NCBI GenBank assembly: GCA_027068615.1
Contig: JAMOQV010000186.1
Span: 1 to 16,272, forward strand
Origin: Helicobacteraceae bacterium
GTDB taxonomy: Bacteria; Campylobacterota; Campylobacteria; Campylobacterales; Sulfurimonadaceae
Length of the DNA: 16,272 bases
Reading direction: 5' to 3'
In this document: positions 6,811-13,169 of the stretch, one piece after another
Numbering within the stretch: position 1 is the stretch's first letter
How the letters are laid out: each line of letters begins with the position of its first letter
The notes under the pieces: generated by a model
What the model was told of the DNA's origin: nothing
Databases searched by the model: none
Seen by the model: the letters and a program-made list of their open reading frames with translations, nothing else
Made by a program: the position numbers and the translations under genes

Positions 6811-7545
6811 ATGAAAATAGGTGTATTTGATAGTGGTATAGGTGGTTTAACTGTTGTAAAATCACTACTAGAGCATAAACTTTTTGAAGAGATTATATAC
6901 TTTGGAGATACTGCTCGTGTACCTTATGGCATCAAAGATAAAAACACCATTATCCGTTATGCTATAGAAGCTGTTGAGTTTTTTAAAAATTTTGATTTAG
7001 ATATGATTATAGTAGCTTGTAATACAGTTAGTGCTTATGCACTAAAAGAGATGCGAGATTCAGCAAAATGTCCTGTTGTAGGTGTTGTTGAGGCTGGTGT
7101 TCAAGCTACTACAAACTCTCTTGAAGACAAAAACTCAAACATACTTATACTTGCAACAAAAGCTACTATAAACTCAAAAGCTTATGAAAATCTACTAAGA
7201 GAAAAAAACTATAACAACTTAGAAGCAAAAGCAACTGGACTTTTTGTACCACTTGTAGAGGAAGAGATTTATAATGGAGAGATTTTAGAAGCTACTTTTA
7301 AACACTACTTTAAAGATATCAAAAAACCAGATGCCATCATACTAGGATGCACACACTTTCCCCTTATATCTAAAGCTTTAAGCTCATACTTCAATGGCAC
7401 AAAACTGATACATTCAGGAGAAGCCATAGTTCAAGAGCTTGAAAAAAACTTTACCTTCTCAAAAAAGTACAATGATACAAAACTGCAATTTTTTGCATCT
7501 GAAAATCCAACTGCATTAAATAATATCGCTAAAAAATGGCTTTAG
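6811..7545 (+). CDS. murI: Glutamate racemase MurI
   Basis: The 244-residue enzyme interconverts L- and D-glutamate in the cytoplasm, supplying D-glutamate for the peptidoglycan stem peptide. The two catalytic cysteines are C70 in VACNTVSAYAL and C180 in ILGCTHFPLI, with H182 beside the second. The acid residues D7 and S8 lie in GVFDSGIGGLTVV, and FGDTARVPYG (31-40) is also conserved. Length is slightly below the usual 255-285 but no motif is missing. Its ATG lies two bases after the rho stop with no separate promoter space, so it is read with rho. The next gene starts 75 bases on. Confidence 0.97.
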   Translation: MKIGVFDSGIGGLTVVKSLLEHKLFEEIIYFGDTARVPYGIKDKNTIIRYAIEAVEFFKNFDLDMIIVACNTVSAYALKEMRDSAKCPVVGVVEAGVQATTNSLEDKNSNILILATKATINSKAYENLLREKNYNNLEAKATGLFVPLVEEEIYNGEILEATFKHYFKDIKKPDAIILGCTHFPLISKALSSYFNGTKLIHSGEAIVQELEKNFTFSKKYNDTKLQFFASENPTALNNIAKKWL

Positions 7546-7620
7546 TTAAGTATTAAACATTTTTTTAATCTATCTTTAGATAAAATCACATATAAAATTT
7601 ATAAATAAAAAAGGCTCTTT

Positions 7621-8004
7621 ATGTTTGGTATGGGATTTTCAGAAATACTCATTATCGCTGTTATTGCTATCTTGTTTCTAGGACCAGATAAACTTCCTTC
7701 TGCCATGGTTGAGATAGCAAAGTTTTTTCGTAATGCAAAAAGAACTATTAGTGATGTAAAAGATACTCTCGAACATGAAATGCATGTTTCAGAGATAAAA
7801 GAGGAAGCTTTAGCATATAAAAAAGAGCTTCTTAATACTAAAGAAAGTATAAAAAAGAGTACAGATATATCTCATATTGGAGCGAGTTTAACAAACTTAA
7901 ATGATGATATACTAGGTGATGACTTAGCTGTTGAAGAGAAAAAAGAGCAAACTCAAAAAGTAACTTTTGAAAAAAAGAAAAAAGGTGAAGATAAAAATGT
8001 TTAA
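7621..8004 (+). CDS. tatB: Sec-independent protein translocase subunit TatB
   Basis: The 127-residue protein has the TatA/B architecture: a single membrane helix (4-20), a GP hinge (21-22, LGPDKLP), a basic amphipathic helix (24-50) and a long charged tail. A glutamate at position 8 (MGFSEILII) is the TatB hallmark and separates it from TatA, as does the longer tail and immediate linkage to tatC. With TatC it forms the receptor for folded proteins carrying twin-arginine signals. No tatA is in the window, so it must be encoded elsewhere. The start is preceded by AAGG at 7611-7614. A TATAAAAT at 7591-7598 could serve as a -10 for a tatBC-queA transcript, but no good -35 was found. Confidence 0.92.
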   Translation: MFGMGFSEILIIAVIAILFLGPDKLPSAMVEIAKFFRNAKRTISDVKDTLEHEMHVSEIKEEALAYKKELLNTKESIKKSTDISHIGASLTNLNDDILGDDLAVEEKKEQTQKVTFEKKKKGEDKNV

Positions 8005-8818
8005 TGAATTAAGACCACACCTTGTAGAGTTAAGAAAAAGACTTGGGATATCGGTTGCAAGTCTAATCGGTATGTTTTTTATAATGTTTTATTTTCATGA
8101 ACCACTTTTAGAGTGGATGGTTGCTCCATTAAATTCTGCACTTATAGAAGTTGGGAAAAAATCAGTTCATGCAGCTGATGGTATGGTTACAACAAGTCAA
8201 GTTGGTGGAGCATTTTTTGTAGCACTTAAAGTTTCATTTTTTGCTGGTATCATAGGAGCATTACCTATCATTTTATCTCAAATCTGGGCTTTTATAGCAC
8301 CTGGACTTTATGCAAATGAAAAGAAAATGATTATCCCATTTATAGTTGGTGGAACAGTTATGTTTATGGTTGGTGTACTTTTTGCATACTACATAGTTAC
8401 CCCATTTGGATTTGACTTTCTTATAACATTTGGTAGTTTTAAATTTACTCCACTTATAAATATAGAAGATTATGTAGGTTTTTTTACAAAAATTATGTTT
8501 GGATTTGGTATAGCCTTTGAACTTCCTATATTTGCTTACTTTTTAGCACTTTTAGGTATGGTAAATGATAAACAGTTGACAGAATTTTTTAAGTATGCTA
8601 TCATCATTATCTTTATAGTGGCTGCACTTTTAACACCACCTGATGTTTTAACTCAACTACTTATGGCTGGTCCACTTATCATACTTTATGGGTTTTCTAT
8701 CCTTATCGTTAAGTTTGTAAATCCTGCTCCAAAAGAGGAAGATGAAGAAGAATTAAAAGATGAAGATGCTGATGTTTTAAAAGAAGCGTTAGGTTTAGAG
8801 ACAAACAGTGACAAATAA
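7997..8818 (+). CDS. tatC: Sec-independent protein translocase subunit TatC
   Basis: The 273-residue integral membrane protein has six predicted helices and is the core twin-arginine signal-peptide receptor. The N-terminal cytoplasmic motif is HLVELRKRL (8-16). The first loop has IWAFIAPGLYANEKK (96-110) with E108, and the third-helix region has E175 in FELP; these correspond to key acidic residues of E. coli TatC. The C-terminal tail (245-258) is strikingly acidic. A longer frame opens at 7967, but the ATG at 7997 is preferred: it is preceded by AGGTGA at 7983-7988 at good distance and gives the normal TatC N-terminus. It overlaps the tatB stop by 8 bases, indicating translational coupling. 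The C-terminus overlaps queA by 11 bases. Confidence 0.94.
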   Translation: MFNELRPHLVELRKRLGISVASLIGMFFIMFYFHEPLLEWMVAPLNSALIEVGKKSVHAADGMVTTSQVGGAFFVALKVSFFAGIIGALPIILSQIWAFIAPGLYANEKKMIIPFIVGGTVMFMVGVLFAYYIVTPFGFDFLITFGSFKFTPLINIEDYVGFFTKIMFGFGIAFELPIFAYFLALLGMVNDKQLTEFFKYAIIIIFIVAALLTPPDVLTQLLMAGPLIILYGFSILIVKFVNPAPKEEDEEELKDEDADVLKEALGLETNSDK

Positions 8819-9836
8819 AGAGTTACTAACTTCTAGCTATGATTTCACACTACCTAGTGAACTTATAGCTACTCATCCTGCAAACCCACGAGACCATGCA
8901 AAACTACTTGTATATGATAGAAAAACAGATAAAATCACACACACTTATTTTTATGAATTTGAAAAATATATACCAAAAGATTGTGCTTTAATATTTAACG
9001 ATACAAAAGTTATAAAAGCTAGAATATTTGGTAAAAAATCAACAGGTGGAAAGATAGAGTTACTTATAAACCGTGCATTAGATGCTTATGATGTAAATGT
9101 TTATATAAGAGGTAAAGTAAAAGTTGATACTGCGATATTTTTTGATAATGATTTAGTTGCAAAGGTTATCTCTTTAAATGATGATGGTAGCCGTTTGGTT
9201 AACTTTTATAAAGATGATATAAAGCTAAGGTTTGAAGAGTTACTTCCTATTATAGATAAAATCGGTCATATACCACTGCCACCATATATACAAAGGGAAG
9301 ATAGTGAAGAAGATGCTAATGAATACCAAAGTGTTTTTGCTCAAAAAGAGGGAGCAGTAGCTGCACCTACTGCATCTTTACACTTTACAGATGAACAACA
9401 TAAAAGAGTTTGCAAAAACCACCCTTTTGCTTTTGTAACACTACATGTTGGAAGTGGCACTTTCAAGCCAGTAGAGGCAACAACTATAACAGACCACCCT
9501 ATGCACTCAGAATACTACGATATCTCAAATGATGCAAAAAAACTACTAGATAGTGATAGACCAATACTAAGTGTTGGAACAACATCAACAAGAACCGTTG
9601 AGTTTTATGTGAGAAATAAAGATAAACAAAAAGGTGAAGCAAACCTTTTTCTACATCCAAACAATAAGCCACTTAGGGTAAATCATCTACTAACAAATTT
9701 CCATCTACCAAAATCAACACTTTTAATGCTTGTAGCTTCTTTTGTAGGGTTAGAAAAAACTATGCAACTTTATAATGAAGCTATAAAAAATAATTATAGA
9801 TTTTACTCTTATGGCGATGCTATGTTAATACTATAG
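8808..9836 (+). CDS. queA: S-adenosylmethionine:tRNA ribosyltransferase-isomerase QueA
   Basis: The 342-residue enzyme transfers and isomerises the ribosyl moiety of SAM onto 7-aminomethyl-7-deazaguanine in tRNA, making epoxyqueuosine, the penultimate step of queuosine synthesis. Conserved blocks are NDTKVIKARIFG (64-75), GHIPLPPYI (153-161), YQSVFAQKEGAVAAPTASLH (173-192), LHVGSGTFKPVE (202-213) and TNFHLPKSTLLMLV (286-299). Length agrees with the family. The start is a GTG at 8808; the next codons contain no other plausible start and the family N-terminus (YDFTLPSELIA) follows directly. AGGTTTAGAG upstream may act as a ribosome site inside tatC. The 11-base overlap with tatC suggests coupling within a tatB-tatC-queA transcript. 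It converges on dprA with 8 bases between stops. Confidence 0.96.
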   Translation: MTNKELLTSSYDFTLPSELIATHPANPRDHAKLLVYDRKTDKITHTYFYEFEKYIPKDCALIFNDTKVIKARIFGKKSTGGKIELLINRALDAYDVNVYIRGKVKVDTAIFFDNDLVAKVISLNDDGSRLVNFYKDDIKLRFEELLPIIDKIGHIPLPPYIQREDSEEDANEYQSVFAQKEGAVAAPTASLHFTDEQHKRVCKNHPFAFVTLHVGSGTFKPVEATTITDHPMHSEYYDISNDAKKLLDSDRPILSVGTTSTRTVEFYVRNKDKQKGEANLFLHPNNKPLRVNHLLTNFHLPKSTLLMLVASFVGLEKTMQLYNEAIKNNYRFYSYGDAMLIL

Positions 9837-9844
9837 ATAAAAAA

Positions 9845-10624
9845 TTATTTTAAACTTACTCTACCGTTTATAACCTCTATATCTCCTAATAATTCAGCCT
9901 CAAAAACTTTTGATGGGAACTTTTTTAAAGTCTCTTCATAGGTTGGATTTGTGCTACAAAATTCTAAAAAATCATCTTTTTTTGAAGTTTTATCATCATA
10001 TCTTATACCAACTAATGATTGAACAAAATCATCTACATCATATATAGCTTTAGCTTTTGCATCCTTTAGTAAAGTGTTTGTTCCATCACTCTCCCCTATC
10101 CTATGAGGTAGTACATATATATCTTTTTGCATTTTTTGTGCATATTCAACACTTCTCATAGTTCCTGAGTTTATATCTGCATAAGTTACAATCAATACAT
10201 CACCCAATGCTACTACAAGCTCATTTCTTATAGGGAAATTGTATCTTTGAGATGGTGTACCTGCTCTAAACTGACTAAGAACTAGACCATTACTTTCTAT
10301 ATCTTGAATTATACTTTTATTTACAGCTGGATACCTTTTATCCAAACCTGTTCCTGCTACCATAATAGTATTATTAGCACCTGCTGATTTATGTGCTATA
10401 GCATCAACACCCAATGCCCCACCACTAACTATACATATACCTGATTGTGATAGTTTTAATGATATTTGTTGTGTGAGGTATCTTGCATATTGGTTTGGTT
10501 TTCTACTACCTATAATTGAGACTTTTTTCCGTTGTAATAAACTAGTATCTCCTATATAAAAAAGCTCTTTTGGATACTTTTTCATAGAGTCTAGTTCTAG
10601 TATATGCTCTTTAATACTATTCAT
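9845..10624 (-). CDS. dprA: DNA-processing protein DprA (compact form)
   Basis: The 259-residue protein is a DprA/Smf Rossmann-fold protein, which in transformable bacteria binds incoming single-stranded DNA and loads RecA. The family motifs are IIGSRKPNQYA (37-47), IVSGGALGVDAIAH (65-78), GTGLDKRYP (91-99), RYNFPIRNE (127-135) and INSGTMRSVEYA (151-162). The 'FPxRN' motif is followed by E instead of the commoner R. A short C-terminal segment (about 206-259) looks like the small winged-helix domain seen in Helicobacter and Campylobacter DprA, and there is no N-terminal SAM domain, consistent with the compact Campylobacterota form. Its ATG overlaps the stop of the upstream gene by four bases (ATGA), so it is coupled to the YibQ-type gene. 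Confidence 0.93.
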   Translation of the reverse strand: MNSIKEHILELDSMKKYPKELFYIGDTSLLQRKKVSIIGSRKPNQYARYLTQQISLKLSQSGICIVSGGALGVDAIAHKSAGANNTIMVAGTGLDKRYPAVNKSIIQDIESNGLVLSQFRAGTPSQRYNFPIRNELVVALGDVLIVTYADINSGTMRSVEYAQKMQKDIYVLPHRIGESDGTNTLLKDAKAKAIYDVDDFVQSLVGIRYDDKTSKKDDFLEFCSTNPTYEETLKKFPSKVFEAELLGDIEVINGRVSLK

Positions 10625-11634
10625 AGTTGATTTATATACACCAACTCAACTTCACTAAGTAGTTTTTTTGATTCTTTTAAAGCTAGTAGTGTATTTTTAT
10701 GTGGATGACCTATAGCTATAGCACTTCCATATTTTTTAGCTCTTAATACAGCCACTCTTATCTGTTTTTTAACATACTCTTTATCCATTCTATGGTCTAA
10801 AAATACATCCCTTGCCATATACTTTAAACCAAAGTTTTTCATAACTTTTGGAACTTTTGTTTTTGATGTTGTTCTACTATCTATAAAATTTATATGATAA
10901 ATATTAAGAACATTTATAAGTCTATTTACAGATAACTCATCTGCCGTGAATTTACTACCAGTATGATTATTTATATATTTTACTTTTGGAAAAAGTTTTT
11001 TAATTTTTCCTATCCTTTGTGATATCTCTTTTTGTGAATCTTTAACATGAAGTGTAGTTGGTTCTTCTGCTGTAAAATGCATAGCTTCCATAGGTAAATG
11101 CACCATATAAAAACTCTCATTTGATGCTAATTTAGCAGAGTTTGGATGTCTTGAATTTGGTGGTAAAAATGACATAGTTATCTTTAAATGCAAATTCTTT
11201 ATATCTCTTACTTGCCTTCTTATACATACATCATCTAAGATGATTGCTAATTTTGGTTTACCCTTTGCAAGTTTTTTTACCTTTTTTTCTGGTGCTGGTG
11301 GTATCTTACCCTCTATCGCATCATATTCGTGAGAAGCACTTATATACTCTCTTGTTGGTTTTTTTAAAATCTCTTTTAATCTTTTTTTAACATCCTCTTC
11401 TTTACTTACCTCTTCTTTCTCTTTTTTATCCTCTTTATGCTCTTTTATAGTTGATAATTTTTCATCTTTTTTTTTACTATCTTGCATAACATTATCAGTC
11501 TTAGCATTTTCATAACCTAAATAATATCCTGCCAATAAAGTACTAAGTAAGAGTGCTATAATCCCCAAAGACCAAGCTATATATGTTAATAATTTTGAAT
11601 TTTTGTCTGATTTTTTCTTTTTTCTTTTTGCCAT
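10621..11634 (-). CDS. Membrane-anchored divergent polysaccharide deacetylase family protein (YibQ/DUF610)
   Basis: With the start at 11634 the protein has 337 residues. A very basic N-terminus (MAKRKKKKSDKNSK) precedes a membrane helix at about 17-40, a Lys/Glu-rich linker to about 95, and a periplasmic divergent polysaccharide-deacetylase domain from about 129 to the end. Conserved points are AIILDD (130-135), HLPMEA (169-174), NNHTGSKF (222-229), FIDSRTT (about 250-256), RDVFLDH (275-281) and IGHPH (318-322). The family is related to NodB-type carbohydrate esterases, but its substrate is unknown. A longer frame opens at 11682; I prefer 11634 because its N-terminus is the usual positive-inside flank and the extra 16 residues look non-native. 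Neither start has a strong ribosome site. It is coupled to dprA and divergent from rpsF. Confidence 0.82.
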   Translation of the reverse strand: MAKRKKKKSDKNSKLLTYIAWSLGIIALLLSTLLAGYYLGYENAKTDNVMQDSKKKDEKLSTIKEHKEDKKEKEEVSKEEDVKKRLKEILKKPTREYISASHEYDAIEGKIPPAPEKKVKKLAKGKPKLAIILDDVCIRRQVRDIKNLHLKITMSFLPPNSRHPNSAKLASNESFYMVHLPMEAMHFTAEEPTTLHVKDSQKEISQRIGKIKKLFPKVKYINNHTGSKFTADELSVNRLINVLNIYHINFIDSRTTSKTKVPKVMKNFGLKYMARDVFLDHRMDKEYVKKQIRVAVLRAKKYGSAIAIGHPHKNTLLALKESKKLLSEVELVYINQL

Positions 11635-11692
11635 TTGTAACCAATATGAAGTGTTTTTTAAAACTATAGCAAAAAAAAGCATAAATTTCTAT

Positions 11693-11719
11693 TTGATTTA
11701 AGTAAATTTTTTGTATAAT
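11693..11719 (+). promoter_or_regulatory. Promoter of the rpsF-ssb-rpsR operon
   Basis: A perfect TATAAT lies at 11714-11719, preceded by TG. Upstream, TTGATT (11693-11698) is a possible -35 at a short 15-base spacing, or TTTGAT at 16. Transcription would start near 11726, leaving a leader of about 93 bases before rpsF. Confidence 0.55.
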
Positions 11720-11725
11720 TCCAAA

Positions 11726-11818
11726 TTCCTTTCTCTTTGTATCATTACATATGTGATATATAAATAGCCGAAAGGGAAGAGTCGAAAAGACTTAAATACC
11801 AAAAGGAGATCATACTCT
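11726..11818 (+). promoter_or_regulatory. Structured 5' leader of rpsF, candidate S6:S18 autoregulatory element
   Basis: The leader contains TATCA (11740-11744) complementary to TGATA (11754-11758), then CC-GAAA-GG at 11768-11775, then a hairpin AGTC (11780-11783) with GACT (11789-11792) closing a GAAAA loop. A strong AAGGAG ribosome site follows at 11803-11808. In many bacteria the S6:S18 complex represses its own mRNA through a leader motif with a conserved CCG. The CCGAAAGG here is suggestive, but I could not match the full published structure by eye. Confidence 0.35.
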
Positions 11819-12211
11819 ATGAGAAACTACGAAAACTTAGTAATCGTAAAACCAACATTTACAGCTGAAGAGATTCAAGCTAGTATAAAAGCAGTAGAAG
11901 AAGTTATAACTTCAAACGGTGGCGAGATAGCTGCTACAAACGCAATGGGAATGAGAAAATTAGCATACCCTATCGATAAAAATGAGCGTGGTTATTACCA
12001 TGTTATCTACTATACTGTTGCTCCATCTTCAATCGCAGAGATTGAAAGAAGATTCCGTATCAATGAAGATTTACTTCGTTTTGTAACTATCAAATACGAT
12101 ACAAACCGTGAAGTAACTGCATGGAAGCAACTAGTTGAAAAAGCTAACAAATCAGCTGAACCAAAAGCAACTGAGGAAACTCCAGCAACTGAAGAAGCAG
12201 CAGCTGAGTAA
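11819..12211 (+). CDS. rpsF: 30S ribosomal protein S6
   Basis: The 130-residue protein is S6, which binds 16S rRNA in the platform of the small subunit as a heterodimer with S18. The N-terminal strand MRNYENLVIVKP (1-12), MGMRKLAYPI (43-52), ERGYYHVIYYT (56-66) and the C-terminal strand EDLLRFVTIK (83-92) are typical. Residues from about 110 form an acidic Glu/Ala/Thr-rich tail (TEETPATEEAAAE at the end), a common variable extension. AAGGAG at good spacing fixes the start. It is the first gene of rpsF-ssb-rpsR, with ssb starting 34 bases after its stop, the conserved bacterial order. Confidence 0.97.
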   Translation: MRNYENLVIVKPTFTAEEIQASIKAVEEVITSNGGEIAATNAMGMRKLAYPIDKNERGYYHVIYYTVAPSSIAEIERRFRINEDLLRFVTIKYDTNREVTAWKQLVEKANKSAEPKATEETPATEEAAAE

Positions 12212-12245
12212 GTATAAGCATAAGCTTAAAAGATAAGGAATATTC

Positions 12246-12824
12246 ATGTATAACAAAGTTATTTTGGTTGGAAACTTAACACGCGATATAGAACTGAGAT
12301 ACTCTCAAAGTGGTATGGGTATAGCAAATACTGCTATAGCTACTAGCCGTAAATTTACTAGTAATGGTGAAAAAAAAGAGGAAGTATGTTTTGTTGATAT
12401 CACATTTTTCGGAAGAAGTGCAGAAGTTGCCAACCAATACCTTAGAAAAGGGAGTAAAATCCTAGTAGAGGGAAGACTTAACTTTGACCAATGGGTAGAT
12501 CAAAACGGACAAAAACGCTCTAAACACTCTGTTATAGTGGAAATTATGCAAATGCTTGATTCAAAAGGTGACAATAACCAAGGTGGTGGATACAATGCTC
12601 CTGCTCAACAAGGCTACCAGCCTCAACAACAACAGCAACAACAGCAACAGCAAAACTATCAACAACAACCTCAAAGTTATCAACAACCACAGGCTCAACA
12701 ACCAACATATTCACAACCTCAGCAAAGTTATAACAATAACCAAGCTCAGGCTCAAAGTAAACAGATGCCAAGTAGCAACGATATCCCAGTGATTGACATC
12801 GATGAAGATGAAATTCCATTTTAG
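12246..12824 (+). CDS. ssb: Single-stranded DNA-binding protein SSB
   Basis: The 192-residue protein coats single-stranded DNA during replication, repair and recombination. Residues 1-105 are the OB fold, with MYNKVILVGNLTRDIELRYS at the start, ITFFGRSAEVANQYLRKGS (52-70) and VEGRLNFDQWVDQNGQKRS (74-92). A low-complexity linker (about 107-178) is rich in Gln with regularly spaced Tyr, including ten consecutive glutamines at 127-136. The conserved acidic tip DEDEIPF (186-192), which recruits partner proteins, is intact. It sits between rpsF and rpsR and is separated from rpsR by 25 bases with an AAAGG ribosome site for the next gene. Confidence 0.98.
   Translation: MYNKVILVGNLTRDIELRYSQSGMGIANTAIATSRKFTSNGEKKEEVCFVDITFFGRSAEVANQYLRKGSKILVEGRLNFDQWVDQNGQKRSKHSVIVEIMQMLDSKGDNNQGGGYNAPAQQGYQPQQQQQQQQQQNYQQQPQSYQQPQAQQPTYSQPQQSYNNNQAQAQSKQMPSSNDIPVIDIDEDEIPF
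12624..12653 (+). repeat. CAA/CAG trinucleotide tract encoding ten glutamines in ssb
   Basis: Ten successive glutamine codons, seven CAA and three CAG mixed, lie in the linker of ssb. In-frame slippage would change linker length without breaking the protein. The mixing of codons reduces the chance of frequent slippage. Confidence 0.8.
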
Positions 12825-12849
12825 ATAGATAATAAAGAAAGGTAATAAC

Positions 12850-13113
12850 ATGGCAGAAAAAAGAAAATACAGAAAAAGATATTGTAAATATTGTGAAGCA
12901 AAAGTTGACTTCATGGATTATAAAGATGTAGGAGCTTTACGCTTCTCACTTTCAGAGAGATATAAAATCATGCCTCGTCGTCTTACTGGAAACTGTAAGC
13001 GTCACCAAGATATGATCTCTGTAGTTATAAAAAGAGCTAGAGCAGCTGCACTAGTTCCATATACTGTTACTCGTAAAACAGTTGTAACTGCACCATTTGA
13101 AAACTTAAAATAA
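12850..13113 (+). CDS. rpsR: 30S ribosomal protein S18, zinc-ribbon (C+) form
   Basis: The 87-residue protein is S18, the partner of S6 on the small-subunit platform. The body YKDVGALRFSLSERYKIMPR (24-43), LTGNCKRHQ (45-53) and IKRARAAALVPY (60-71) is typical. It carries C12-x-x-C15 near the N-terminus and C49-x-x-H52 further on, a probable zinc-binding set as in the 'C+' versions of ribosomal proteins. Many bacteria have a C- version lacking these residues. AAAGG eight bases before the ATG supports the start. It closes the rpsF-ssb-rpsR cluster and is followed after 16 bases by a perfect hairpin. Confidence 0.97.
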   Translation: MAEKRKYRKRYCKYCEAKVDFMDYKDVGALRFSLSERYKIMPRRLTGNCKRHQDMISVVIKRARAAALVPYTVTRKTVVTAPFENLK

Positions 13114-13129
13114 TCTAGTTTTCAAGGAA

Positions 13130-13159
13130 TACTTTTTGCTTAAATATAAGCAAAAAGTA
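13130..13159. other. Perfect 12-bp hairpin between rpsR and the exported-protein gene
   Basis: TACTTTTTGCTT (13130-13141) is exactly complementary to AAGCAAAAAGTA (13148-13159) around a 6-base AAATAT loop. It would be the natural place for the terminator of the ribosomal operon. However, the U-rich segment is in the 5' arm and the A-rich one in the 3' arm, with no T run after it in either direction, so it is not a classical intrinsic terminator. It ends 10 bases before the next start codon and could be a processing site or structured leader. Confidence 0.6.
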
Positions 13160-13169
13160 CCCTATATCT

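Noticed and set aside
7571..7582. Small inverted repeat TATC-TTTA-GATA after murI considered as a terminator
   Set aside because: The four-base AT-rich stem is too weak and has no following T run.
7967..7996. Longer N-terminus for TatC starting at 7967
   Set aside because: The extra residues (MKKRKKVKIK) come from the A-rich end of tatB. The ATG at 7997 has a clear AGGTGA and gives the family N-terminus.
11635..11682. Longer N-terminus for the YibQ-type protein starting at 11682
   Set aside because: The added 16 residues precede a normal basic flank plus membrane helix and have no better ribosome site. It remains a possible alternative.
12610..12740. Repeated CAA-type units considered as a CRISPR-like or tandem repeat array
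   Set aside because: They are glutamine codons in frame within ssb, with no spacers of constant length.
12544..12819. Overlapping open frames on both strands across the ssb linker (also 12556-12792 plus and 12711-12914 minus)
   Set aside because: They arise from the repetitive CAA/CAG-rich linker, which is stop-poor in several frames. The products are low-complexity.
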